Counted from the stretch's first letter, positions 37,795-48,218 are shown. The stretch is DNA of 64,000 nt from Epiperipatus broadwayi (GCA_028023455.1 JAQFVV010000031.1:8672093-8736092), one strand, 5' to 3'. The notes: a model not told the origin generated them from the sequence alone. Translations and numbers: made by a program.

Positions 37795-37797
<3 letters not shown>
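35697..37797 (+). repeat. 3' LTR
   Basis: A 2,101-bp direct copy of 31,258-33,357 with the same three tandem arrays and scattered single-base differences. It is followed directly by (TA)n. Confidence 0.95.
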
Positions 37798-37825
<28 letters not shown>

Positions 37826-37942
37826 TGAAGCAGTCAACATGTAGACAGATTGTGCTTCATGTTTTCCTTCCATAAACTAACTATCCACAAGAGCTCAAGC
37901 CCAGCAATCATGACTAATCTACTAATAGTGCCAACACCTGTG

Positions 37943-38022
<80 letters not shown>
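37798..38022. repeat. Two (TA)n tracts flanking a 120-bp fragment
   Basis: TA tracts at 37,798-37,825 and 37,948-38,022. The sequence between (GAAGCAGTCAACATG... to ...CCTGTGGTG) is G+C-richer than its surroundings and unassigned. Confidence 0.85.
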
Positions 38023-38209
38023 AAATTTTACTGTATAATAAATGTTTTATAATTTTAATTATGTTATTTGGTTACTTTTGAATAAGAATAAAAAGTATTT
38101 TATATTTTGATCTTTTACTTGATTTTTTTTGTAAAAATAAAAATATTAATCATATAAGAATTTTTATTTTAATAAAATTATTCGTATTGTAATTTCAATT
38201 TTGTGTAAG

Positions 38210-38930
38210 AGATAAAAGAGAAAAGATATAACCAAGATGGCAGGTCCAAAGTAATCCATTGTGAAGGTTTGCTTCACTAATTAAATATTTTAGAATTCAG
38301 CTTTCATTAATTAAAATATTTTTTATTATGGTTTTATACCTTTTATAATTAAATAATTTTGAACTTAAAATTTGCTAATGAAAGTTCTTTTGTTTTGTTT
38401 ATTGTTATTCTTAAATTCTTTAGAGCTAGAATATGATTTGAACATTATCAGCTTCTTATGTCTTACTTTCAATTAAGAGTTGGCTGCAATTTGATAAAGA
38501 ATTTATACATTATTTTATCTGCCTCTTGGCCAATGAACAGAGACCTTCCTGAAATAGTTTTGGGCATATAAATAGGGTAGAATGGAGATAGGTGGTCTTC
38601 TTTTTCTACTTTTCTGATGAGTTTACAAGAGAAAAAACTAGACAAATGATTCCAGTATGCCAGTTGAGTAGGGAGTTGAGCCATCTTTCCATACATCTCC
38701 AGACTGTCTCCAGAATTCTGCCATGAAACTCCTGCCAGGAAGTAATGCTGTTTCAAGAAGTAGTGGTGACCTAGACTGCTGACCACCAAGCTGATCCCTA
38801 TGAACTGAAGCTCAGAGAATGAACCACCCAGCCATTGACCCAGAGTATGCCTAGGTAGCGGTCCAATATCTGAATAAAGTTGTTCATGCTTATCTGTCTA
38901 TGCTGATTTTTTTACTTCTACATAATCACT
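38210..38930 (+). other. Possible solo LTR or transcribed repeat with TATA and poly(A) signals
   Basis: A G+C-richer island contains GGGCATATAAATAGGG (about 38,563), a good TATA-like element. About 300 bp later comes CTGAATAAAGTTG (about 38,870), a poly(A) signal. That spacing fits an LTR R region. No partner copy is visible in the window and the ends are undefined. The minus-strand 106-codon frame across it has no recognised domain. Confidence 0.35.
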
Positions 38931-40556
38931 TCCTGAATTGACCTCTCTATAATCTGTATTATATTCATTATTATATTAACATTCAATTTCACCTCTATTT
39001 TAACTATTTATCTGTGCCTTTTGTTTATTATTGTTATATCATATATTCTATGAAATATTTCTTTTTTTTGTTGACTTAATATGTCATCAATTTAGTTCAA
39101 CTTCACAAGTTTGATTGATAATTGTTTTTTTATATCGATAATAAAAAAAACATAATAAGAAGAATTTGTTTGTCATTCACTCCCTATAAAATTTAATGTT
39201 TGTTATGTTAAAATAGACTTATAGGTTGGTTGTTCAAAAACTCTCTTGGTTAAATTTTTTTTTTCCTCAGTAAATATTTATTTAATGATTAAGCATTAAT
39301 TACTGTCATTACCTGAATGGGCCAAATAATAGGAAGCATTATTTTTGCTTGAAGTGTAAGTGGGAAAAGTATAAACGACTAAGTTAATGAATTAATCAAA
39401 TAATAGTCTCCCATTTGACATTCATAGTTGATTACATATCATTATGCAAAAGATCAAGCCATTTAATGTTTTAATTTAAATATCAGTTTTATTTTCATAT
39501 ATAAATTTTACTACTAGCATATCTTAAGATTTATATTTAGTGTTTAAATGCTTTGTCATTTGGGAACTCTCGAGAATCTGAAGTTACCCCAAGATTTTCC
39601 AAAGTATGTCTCTTTTATTTTGAAAATCATTTGTAATCAGGGATTATGCTCCCTGTGGAATGTAAGGCTAAGGTATTGGGTGCTCTATGGGGAATACTGT
39701 ACACCAGTTCATCATACCACCAGACCTACTTCAACTTTCATATCAGTACACCTCTATGTGCAAATGTACTTCTCCTTCATGAAAATACATGAGAAGACAA
39801 AGCTATTCTTTGGCCAGCTAGGCTTTCTTTTAATATATTTAACAATCCTATGCTAGTAATGCCACTAATCATTAATTAAATTGTTTTGCCTGCTTTATCT
39901 CAATAAGTCATATTGGTATGAATGCTGTGAATCACTTTTAGAGAAGTGTTTTCTAAATTCTTTTAATACACTTGGTTTAAAGCTGCTTATTTTTTTAATA
40001 AATGAACCATTCCCATATATGCTTGTGTTTTCACTCTAAAAAACAAGAAAAAAAATGTTATTTTTGTTTTTAAATAAACAAAAAGGGGGTTATAACCTTG
40101 GCTTTTTATGGCAAATTATTTGTATTCATGTAAATCATTCATAGATTCCAATCAATAAGTAATAATAACTAGATGTATTATAATATTATGTGAATTGGCC
40201 AAATTGGTCAGATATTCTTTAAAGAAAATAAATACCCTCTGTTAACTTTCTAGGTCTTTCATTGTTTGTGTAAATAGAGTTTATTTTGGTATGTTAAGTT
40301 CTCGCAAATGACATAAAGCGATCTATTGTAAAGCTCATATAAACAACAAATAAAGTCATTATATAATTACGTATTAAAATGTAAAACTCTCTAACATGAA
40401 ATCATCACAAGTATAAGTTTGTGTTTATGTATAATTAATATTAAAGCATATTTTAATCCTATCCAGAATTCAAATCATTATTTTTAGTTAAGTATTAACA
40501 AGAAAAAGTTTCAAGATTAATATATTTATGTATCATTTCAATTCTTCTGTCTTGTT
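38931..40556. other. Unassigned AT-rich DNA
   Basis: No gene identified. The 102-codon frame at 39,548-39,856 has no known motif and is not supported. Confidence 0.5.
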
Positions 40557-40803
40557 TGGGGATTCATCCTCGAAATCCCTAATTCGAGTCTCGTGTATCT
40601 TCTCTGATGTGCAGGTGAGTTGGGGAGGTAAGTAACTGTATTGTATCAGTGGAGGTGTTGTTCCATGGGTTAATAGAACTGGAGATTAGGTATATAGGTT
40701 AGAATCCCTGAATGCTTCTGATGGTTGTGTCGTGAGCTTGATTGGATTTGAGGTACCTGTTGCCTGGACTCTTCCCCTTGTTTTTGAACACATTTTTCGT
40801 TGA
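40557..40803. repeat. G+C-richer block, probable unidentified repeat
   Basis: An abrupt rise in G+C with sharp edges, ending at a (TA)n tract. It has no ORF and no convincing tRNA boxes. The composition suggests an inserted repeat, but I recognise no family. Confidence 0.4.
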
Positions 40804-41092
40804 GTACAATATATATATATATATAAATCATTTATATATGTGTGATAAAATAATGACAAATATAAAAAATAAATCCCATTATTTTATTATCTTTGCAGAT
40901 TATTCCCTGTTGTAAAAGAGCCGTTTTGATTAAACCAAATTCAAAAGTATTTCTATTTTTCTATACTTTTATAGAGATACTTTTTTAAAATATTAAAATA
41001 TATAGGGGGTTTGAAATCAGACATTTACATTACCCTCAACTTTCTACACTACCTCATACTGCTGATAAACTTGATCACACACATGTCAAAAG

Positions 41093-41157
41093 GATAAATA
41101 ATCACCAATATACTTATTTCATGGTAAACCAGCACTCGTCAGTTGATCCAGATTATC
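41093..41157 (-). ncRNA. Hammerhead ribozyme motif, family X copy 1
   Basis: Minus strand: stem I ATCAA (41,143-41,147) pairs with TTGGT (41,104-41,108), with one G-T pair. The core CTGACGA (41,136-41,142) fits CUGANGA. Stem II is GTGCT-GGTTT-ACCAT, partly mispaired on its 3' side. GAAA (41,117-41,120) is intact. A minimal stem III of ATAAGTAT is followed by A at the cleavage position. Outer GATAAT/ATTATC-like pairing is retained. Confidence 0.65.
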
Positions 41158-41575
41158 ATCTCCACTCATATATACAATCAATGCTCATCTTATATTAAGA
41201 AAGCCAATCTTCATACTTTAATGAACAGGCTTCAACCCACTCTACCCCACATCCCTTCAACCATCCATTTCATTAAAAATCTGATGATGGAATGCTCAAA
41301 GCCCACATTAATGCCGATCTTTTCATCCTACCCATGTTAACCACAAATCACTCTGACTCCTCATGTACAGGACATAATCCATTTACACACATACAAGGAA
41401 TGGGCAGATCTTACAGCACTATATTTTAATATGTGATTTTTTTCTACAGTACAGGCTTTTTCATACTTGCACTCCAATATATAATATATAGGGGATTTGG
41501 ACTCAGACTTTCACATGATCCTCAACTCTTATAGTATCTCATACTGTTGATGCACTTGATCACACATGTTGAAAA

Positions 41576-41640
41576 GATAAATAATCACAAATATATGAAA
41601 TTTGTGCTAAACCAGCACTTGTCTGTTGGTCCAGATTATC
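41576..41640 (-). ncRNA. Hammerhead motif, family X copy 2 (degraded core)
   Basis: Minus strand: the core reads CAGACAA and AAAT instead of CTGANGA and GAAA. Stem II GTGCT/AGCAC is perfect. Likely inactive. Confidence 0.5.
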
Positions 41641-41843
41641 ATCTTTACACATGACTTACATTAAGCATGGGTAGGAGGAAAAGGTTGGCACCAAAGTGGG
41701 CTTTGAGCATTCCATCATCAGAATTTAATGAAATGGATGGCTGAAGAGATGTTAGTTGGAGTGGATTGAAGTCTGACCATTAAAGTATAAAGATTGGCTA
41801 TCTTAACATAAGCTGAGCATTGATTGTATATATGTGTGGAGAT

Positions 41844-41908
41844 GATAATCTGGACCAACTGACGAGTGCTGGTTTAGTACAAAATGCATATATTAATAAT
41901 TATTTATC
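41844..41908 (+). ncRNA. Hammerhead motif, family X copy 3
   Basis: CTGACGA (41,859-41,865), then stem II GTGCT (41,866-41,870)/AGTAC (41,876-41,880), with a G-T pair replacing G-C. AAAA replaces GAAA. Stem I ACCAA/TTAAT has two mismatches. It is a recognisable but damaged copy. Confidence 0.55.
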
Positions 41909-42070
41909 TTTTGGACATGTGTATGATCAAGGGTATCAGCAGTATGAGATAGCATAGAGTTGAGGGTCATGTGAAAGTCTGAATTCAAATCTTTTATATA
42001 TTGGGTGCAGGTATAAAAAATCCTGTACTGTAGAGAAAAAAAATTCATATATTAAAATATTAAGCTTTTC

Positions 42071-43008
42071 TGGTGTATTTGTAGCACAGTATTTATCTAC
42101 ATTTATACCATTATCACCATGATTATTATTAAGGTTCCTAGTTGAGGAAAGCTATCTGTATAAATTTAAAGGTTTATTTGATCCTATACACCAACAAGTA
42201 ATATTAAATTATCCATTGCATGTACCAGATGTACTAATAGACTTTTCTGGGAAGTATTCTCAATGTATTTATGTAAGAATATAAAATATTATCACTATGT
42301 TTAATAAAAAAAGTTTTATTTTGTAAATATGACTTCAACCAACAATCAAGTATAATAAAACATCCATAATATAAATTTTCTTTCAATGTTTAAAATGATT
42401 AACCTGATAAAAAGCTCTACTTAAATTAATATAAATTACATTGTTTGTATCAATAAATTATATATGCAAAATATATATGTGTGCTCAGTTTGACCTGTAT
42501 TTTTGAGAAAATAAATAAAATAGAGATTGGTCATTAATTAGAAAACTTCTAAATGGGAAGATCTTATTTATGTATATGTATTACCATAGATAAGAAAAAA
42601 AAAGTACCAGCTTGAACTGTAAAGTTAAAAATTTATTTCAGTGAACTTGAAAGTATTACCACAATTTTTTTATTAAAAATACAAAAAAAAAAGTCAATCT
42701 AAGTCAGGTCTAAAATTTATATTAATTTGATAATAGTCTTTTTAATATACAAATAGTTGTAAATCCCATTCTAGTGTCATGATCAATAATTTTACAATCA
42801 ATATTATTAAAATACGTATTTGTGTTATTAGAATTATTTTTATCAAACTATTGAAAAATAACTTTAAATATCAGGCATTTAAAAATGAATTTGTTGTAAC
42901 TTATACATTGAGGATATCAAATTCCTTAATAATTTTCTATAATTATTTAGATCAAAAACAATTTGAAAATTATGTTTTTTTATTTCTTTTTTTTTTTTTT
43001 TTGCATTT
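42071..43008. other. Unassigned AT-rich DNA
   Basis: No gene or repeat family recognised. A T15-17 run lies near 42,990. Confidence 0.5.
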
Positions 43009-43123
43009 CTCATCTAGCGCTCCATCTGGTCGCACTGATCCATCAATACCAAAACTTAACTAATTTATCCCTCTCCACTCTATCTAGTAACACTGATACA
43101 CTCAAGCACATATATGTTGAAAA

Positions 43124-43188
43124 GATAATTAATCACCAATATATGTATTTCATGCTAAACCAGCAATCATCAGTTGGTCCAGATTATC
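43124..43188 (-). ncRNA. Hammerhead ribozyme motif, family X copy 4
   Basis: Minus strand: ACCAA (43,174-43,178) pairs with TTGGT (43,135-43,139) as stem I, with the outer GATAAT/ATTATC pair (43,183-43,188/43,124-43,129). CTGATGA is at 43,167-43,173. Stem II is TGCT-GGTTT-AGCA. GAAA and ATACATAT (minimal stem III) precede the cleavage-site A. All core positions are intact. Confidence 0.75.
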
Positions 43189-43595
43189 ATCTCCCACACA
43201 TATATACTATAAGTGCTCAGATATATATTAAGATAGACAATCCTCATACTTTAATGGACAGGCTCCAATCTACTACACACTCCAACTCTTCAACCGTCCA
43301 TCCAATTGAAAATCTGATGATGGAATGCTCGAAGGCCACCCTGAGGCCGAGATTCTAGTCACACCCATGTTGACCTAAGGTCAATCTGAACCCCACATGT
43401 ACAGGACATAATCCATTAAATACATATGCAAGGATGGGCAGACATCTCTACAATGTAATAACTGAAACACAGGCTTATTATATACCTGTGTCTATATATG
43501 TAATATAGGGTATATGAGCACAGACTTTCAGATGATCCATCACTCTCCACTCTATCTAGTAACACTGATACACTCAAGCACATATATGTTGAAAA

Positions 43596-43663
43596 GATAA
43601 TTAATAACCAATATACGTATTTCATGCTAAACCAGCAATCATCAGTTGGTCCAGATTATTATC
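43596..43663 (-). ncRNA. Hammerhead ribozyme motif, family X copy 5
   Basis: Minus strand: CTGATGA at 43,639-43,645, 472 bp from copy 4, with the same stem II and GAAA. Stem III is ATACGTAT. The stem I 3' strand is one base different (TTGGT then TATTAATTATC), which slightly changes the outer loop. Confidence 0.72.
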
Positions 43664-44062
43664 TCCCACACATATATACTATAAGTGCTCAGATATATAT
43701 TAAGATAGACAATCCTCATACTTTAATGGACAGGCTCCAATCTACTACACACTCCAACTCTTCAACCGTCCATCCAATTGAAAATCTGATGATTACATTG
43801 TAAAGATGTCTGCCCATCCTTGCATATGTATTTAATGGATTATGTCCTGTACATGTGGGATTTAGATTGACCTTAGGTCAACATGGGTGTGACTAGAATC
43901 TCGGCCTTAGGGTGGCCTTCGAGCATTCCATCATCAGATTTTCAATTGGATGGACGGTTGAAGAGTTGGAGTGTGTAGTAGATTGGAGCCTGTCCATTAA
44001 AGTATGAGGATTGTCTATCTTAATATATATCTGAGCACTTATAGTATATATGTGTGGGAGAT

Positions 44063-44127
44063 GATAATCTGGACCAACTGATGATTGCTGGTTTAGCATG
44101 AAATACGTATATTGGTGATTAATTATC
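44063..44127 (+). ncRNA. Hammerhead ribozyme motif, family X copy 6 (best copy)
   Basis: Stem I is ACCAA (44,073-44,077)/TTGGT (44,112-44,116), extended across an internal loop by GATAAT (44,063-44,068)/ATTATC (44,122-44,127). The core is CTGATGA (44,078-44,084). Stem II is TGCT (44,086-44,089) with loop GGTTT and AGCA (44,095-44,098). The second core is GAAA (44,100-44,103). Stem III AT-ACGT-AT (44,103-44,110) is minimal. Predicted cleavage is after A44,111 (AUA, which obeys the NUH rule). This is a type I hammerhead with the short stem III known from PLE-associated ribozymes. The bases flanking stem II (T44,085 and T44,099) do not pair. Confidence 0.8.
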
Positions 44128-44270
44128 TTTTCAACATATATGTGCTTGAGTGTATCAGTGTTACTAGATAGAGTGGAGAGTGATGGATCATCTGAAAGTC
44201 TGTGCTCATATACCCTATATTACATATATAGACACAGGTATATAATAAGCCTGTGTTTCAGTTATTAACT

Positions 44271-45889
44271 AATTTATGAAAATGCCTTTAATTATAGTGT
44301 ATGAGCAATTTTATTTAAACAGTTTATGAAACCTATGCTTTTTCTTTAAAATTAATTTCAATTTTCTTGTGTACCAAATTATAAGTGTAAGGTTTTTTTC
44401 TCTTTTCCAGGTGACACATATCAATATATATTAGATTGTCAGATTTCAGTAAAAGATTTTTAATCCATGTCTCATTAAAAAATTTTGATTTGTGAGCAAA
44501 TATTTATTTATAATCATGAAGTGTAAGATAAAGATCAAACAAACCGGCCCAGGTAATTTGAAATTTCTGCAAAACAAATATTATTTTTTGCTTATGTACA
44601 GATATTGGAAATTCGATTGGAGAATGATGAATATTAGTTTAATAAGACCAAATCCAGATGGAAAACGCAATATTTTGAAGTCATAATGCAATTTAAAGAA
44701 TTAGTATTTTGAATATTAAATTATATTTTTTATTGTATAAAACATTAGGTGCATTAAATGTATGTCTAATTCTAACTATACTAGAAGAAAGGGGGAAGTT
44801 TACTATACACAACTAACTAGTAGCTGAGATAAAATTCAGTATCTATTAAACGCTAAAATTGATAATTTTCATTTTTAAATTAATTGTGTTAATGAAGCAT
44901 ATTTTAAAAGTGTGTCGTGTATAGAAGTCCGTCTATATTTAAATTCAATAAAATTGTCAGTGTATACTGTTTTTGAATGATTAAAACATGTGACATACAT
45001 ATTTTGTATGGCAATATATAATAATTTGAATAAAGAACCTCATGAATAACATAGTTTAAAGTGCGTATTATCTATTCAGTAGTAATCTTTTATAATAATC
45101 TTTTATAAATCAGTCATATACCTTAATATTTTCAGGCGAAATTAATATAATTAAATCAAGTTAAACTATATATAGCATTTGGTTTGAATAAAGTTTGTCA
45201 TAAAATTAAATTATTTTTTAACAATTATCATTTTAAATATTTTTACAATAAATGAATATAGCAAAAGGTTTTTTTTTTAAAAAGTAAGAGAATAAAAGAT
45301 GTTTTTATATAAAAAATGTACCTTTTTTTTACCCTATACAAGGTCTTCGTGTATTATTCTTTGTATTCTTATATAATTCTATAAACACCTCTTCCTTCTT
45401 CCTCTTTCTTAATTTTCCTTCTTCATATACAACAATATATATTTTAAATAAGCACACTAAAATGAAATAAACAGAAATAAAATGATTGAAAGGGAAATCT
45501 TCTTCCACCTTTTAAGCACAAAATATGTTTCCCACAGTTTTCTTCAGATATCATTCTATTTCTCTACTTTTCCCTTTCCACTATTTTATTTCACTTTATT
45601 TAATTTTATTGTGTTTATTTAAAAGATATATTGTTGTTTATGAAGAAGCAAAATTAAGGAAGAGGAAGAAGGGTTTATAGAACTATAGAAGGTATTTTTA
45701 GTTTTTTTTTAAAGCAGTAGAAAATTATAAATAAAAAAATATTTTGAAATAAACAAGGTTAAATTTGAAACAAAAGATATCTTTCAAATTAAATAAAAAT
45801 ATATATTTAATAAAACACACACAAGAACACATGATCATCTTTTCTTTATGATTATACAAGCTGTTAAGATGGTAGCATTTTCCCCTTCA
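44271..45889. other. Unassigned AT-rich DNA
   Basis: No gene. A weak inverted pair, AAATTTTCCTTC..CTTCCTCTTT near 45,400 and its approximate complement near 45,650, suggests another fold-back remnant. Confidence 0.45.
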
Positions 45890-46080
45890 CAATAGTGTCA
45901 CCTAGCGCTAACTCTAGTAATAAATAGATGATAAGTTATGGATCATAATCCCTGCTCATTGCTTTTCTATCTAATATCCCCAGATTAATTTCTACCTTAT
46001 GGTTTTAGTCAGTCAAACTTTTAGAACCTATTGATTACCAGAGCTTGCACTAGATTGCATTATGGTCAGGGAAAAATGCT
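45890..46080 (-). repeat. Diverged family Y copy
   Basis: It retains TAATATCCCCAGATTAATTT, ATTGATTACCAGAGCTTGCA and GTGTCACCTAGCGC, recognisable against the better family Y copies but with many substitutions. Confidence 0.6.
45977..46018 (-). ncRNA. Hammerhead-like motif, family Y, diverged
   Basis: Minus strand: CTGACTA replaces CTGATGA. Stem II is ACC-ATAA-GGT, a double compensatory change from GGC/GCC. GAAA is intact and TTAATC precedes TGGGGA. Stem I pairing is lost. Confidence 0.4.
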
Positions 46081-46990
46081 ACTGGTTTAACAGCTTATGT
46101 AAGCATGAAGAAATCATAATCTTGTAATATTTGAATGTTTTAATATTAATCATAGATAAAGGATGAATGTGATTATGGCTATTAAAAAACCCAAAAACAT
46201 CAATAGACTGACTTGATTTCAGATCTTCATGAATCTACAGGCAATATTATGTTTAATTAAAGATCAATACTATATCCAATTTTCTATTACAGCTTGAACA
46301 GTCGAATTAGCCATAATTGTATTGCATCTATCCTTTCATACTTGTTTTTTATATAAGAAATAAGCTTTATATATCTCTTCCTTATGAATTAAATTTAAGT
46401 CATTAGAGAGAAGAGTGAATAAAATTTACTGCTAATTCAAACTTTTATAATTTAATATAAACTTTGTGATTACATTTAAGTAGGACTAACTTTGTTATGT
46501 ATGTAGAGTGGCAATTTTTAACATGCCAATTGAGAGAAAATCTCAAAATGTATGTTATATCAGTATTGTTTGACTTCTAATGATTTGTAACATTTAAAAG
46601 ATTGAAAAAATGTTCAGATGATTAAAAGATTGAAAAAATGTCCAGATGGTCCATAATTCAATGTTTACCAAGTGTTATTAGCTTATTGGTAAATCATAAC
46701 TATCAACACCTGATTAGGATGTATAAATCACTCAATTGCAACACTAATTCTTTGTAAATTAATAGAATACCATGCTAAGACAATATTTATTTTAGATAAT
46801 AAACAGAATCTATATATGCATAATAAGTAGGTTCCATTTGATATTGAAAAAATGAGTGTTACCTTGATAACATGTTGTTAGAACACTATTAGTTTATTTA
46901 AGTGTTGACTGTTATTATGCTTGCAATGACTGCTTTTGATAAAATAAATTTATTATTACAGCCAAATGTGTAGACATGTTTGAAAAGAAA
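46081..46990. other. Unassigned AT-rich DNA
   Basis: A short local tandem repeat (AAAAGATTGAAAAAATGT, twice at about 46,597-46,640) is the only structure noted. Confidence 0.5.
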
Positions 46991-47254
46991 ATATTTTTTT
47001 AATAAATGCCTTTTCCTGAAGGTTTGTTATGTTGGTGTTCTAGTTGTATTTTTATGTTGAACTATTTCCATTATCTAATTAATATATGTCTTTAGAAAAA
47101 TTTAACTTTATTTAAATATTCCAAATACATTCATCTCATCCAACAGGTTAGTATGGAAACCACTAATCAACTTTGCTCTTAGGAAAAAGTGGAGAAATCA
47201 GGATGACCCTCATAGATAAGTATATGAAATTACTACAGACTGTTGCCTTTGGCA

Positions 47255-47412
47255 GGATGGATCAGTTGGTTAGAGCATTATCTTAAAATTCAAAACTCAA
47301 GAATCTAATGATTCCAGTTCAAATCCCATGATAGTACTGTCACTGGTCAGGCCAGAAACAACTGAAGAAGAGGAGAGACTAATACCTCTCAAAATGTTGT
47401 GTATATATGAAC
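47255..47412 (+). mobile_element. tRNA-derived SINE
   Basis: GGATCAGTTGGTTAGAGC (about 47,263) is a good A box region, and AGTTCAAATCCC (about 47,317) a good B box, spaced as in a tRNA. The tRNA-unrelated part contains AAGAGG...CCTCT (47,369-47,389), a stem of 5 bp preceded by CTGAAGA and followed by AAAA. Confidence 0.75.
47358..47400 (+). ncRNA. Hammerhead-like fold in the SINE body (weak)
   Basis: CTGAAGA (47,362-47,368) fits CUGANGA. Stem II is AGAGG/CCTCT, and AAAA stands where GAAA is expected. ACAA (47,358-47,361) can pair with TTGT (47,397-47,400) as stem I. There is almost no stem III and the cleavage-site base would be G, so this may be only a hairpin. Confidence 0.3.
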
Positions 47413-47560
47413 CTGTTTAATGTGCTATTACTAACAGTTGAATATATTTGGAATATTTAAATAAAGTTAAATTTTTCTAAAGACCTTCAATACATATTTT
47501 AATTCGATGATGGAAATAGTCCAACATAAAAATACAACTTTAATAAATGTATTTTGCCAG

Positions 47561-48135
47561 TTATCACATAATTATCTGAGACTTGGATACTTAAGGGAAA
47601 AAATACAGATAAAGAATGTAGAGATGTATATTGGAAATAAAAAAGGAGAGATTAAAATTGAAATATTTGCTTAAGATAAAAAATAGGTCTCTGTTGATCA
47701 CATTGCTAGGAGAAATATTAATAGATAGATACTTGGAATCATAATTTTCAACCTAAAAGATTATTAAAAAAAAACTACAAAGAAAATTTTCCAATTTTTT
47801 TTGCTTATAGCAAAATATATCCATAATAATATTTAATTTAGCACATGCAACTCTCTGGGTAAGTTTAATTATTATTTGCAGCATGTCATTTTCTGAATTC
47901 TCATTCCTATGAAAATAATTATTTTGATTTTAAATTCTTATAATAACTTTAGGTTAGAAATAAAAGAGGATGACTTTTTTTTCTTCTAATCAAGCTTAGA
48001 CAAAAAATTCATTTTACATTATTAAGTAAAAATTTTTCTTTCCTAGCAATATCAAATTTAATTTTTCCTAGTTGTTTATGTTGATACCTTTCTTCAATTT
48101 TCTTTGTTCATATTATAATAATTCCATGAAAATAT

Positions 48136-48138
<3 letters not shown>
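47561..48138. other. Unassigned AT-rich DNA
   Basis: No gene or repeat family recognised. Confidence 0.5.

Positions 48139-48218
<80 letters not shown>

Larger units (their letters stand above)
31258..37797 (+). mobile_element. Non-autonomous LTR retrotransposon (6.5 kb, 2.1-kb LTRs)
   Basis: Two direct repeats of 2,100 and 2,101 bp both begin TGAAACAG and end GGTTACA, i.e. TG...CA ends. Immediately inside the left LTR lies TGGCGCCC, a typical primer-binding site. A purine-rich stretch, GGTGAGGGGTAA, precedes the right LTR. ATAT on both flanks is compatible with a 4-bp target duplication in (TA)n. The internal region (2.34 kb) has one ORF and no protease, reverse transcriptase or integrase. 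By eye the LTRs differ at only a small number of positions, so insertion was recent. Replication must depend on proteins supplied by another element. Confidence 0.95.
40990..42010. repeat. Family X repeat cluster: tandem dimer plus inverted copy
   Basis: Two minus-oriented copies in tandem (the ribozyme core recurs at 41,136 and 41,619, offset 483 bp) are followed by an inverted, plus-oriented copy (core 41,859). Shared blocks are AGATTATCATCTCCAC or its variants, TGATGATGGAATGCTCAAAG, and CATGTACAGGACATAATCCA. The second copy is truncated where the inverted one begins (about 41,650). Each copy has a hammerhead motif. Same family as 43.0-44.3 kb, 53.45-53.73 kb and 62.97-63.4 kb. Confidence 0.85.
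43009..44270. repeat. Family X repeat cluster: ~474-bp tandem units joined to an inverted copy
   Basis: Copy 1 starts near 43,073 and copy 2 near 43,547 (CTCTCCACTCTATCTAGTAA), giving a period of about 474 bp. Copy 2 stops at CTGATGA (about 43,796) and switches to an inverted copy running to 44,270, which ends with the complement of the 43,450-43,560 sequence. The copies are far more alike than those at 41 kb, so this cluster is younger. Small open frames (43,893-44,099 and mirror) are shadows of the repeat. Confidence 0.92.
47030..47560. repeat. Inverted repeat (~110-bp arms) enclosing a SINE
   Basis: The left arm about 47,038-47,140 and right arm about 47,435-47,550 are reverse complements. 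Both contain the block TTTAACTTTATTTAAATATT or its complement, and TTTTTATGTTGAACTATTTC or its complement, with small indels. The loop contains a tRNA-derived SINE. Confidence 0.8.

Noticed and set aside
39548-39856. 102-codon open frame
   Set aside because: No recognisable domain, no context; not supported as a gene or exon.
41270-41330. CTGATGATGGAATGCTCAAAG block of family X as a second hammerhead
   Set aside because: CTGATGA is present, but stem II is poor, GAAA is not conserved and no stem I pairs convincingly. The convincing ribozyme in family X lies elsewhere in the unit.
43893-44099. Identical short frames on both strands in the family X cluster
   Set aside because: They are the same repeat unit in opposite orientation, not paralogous genes.
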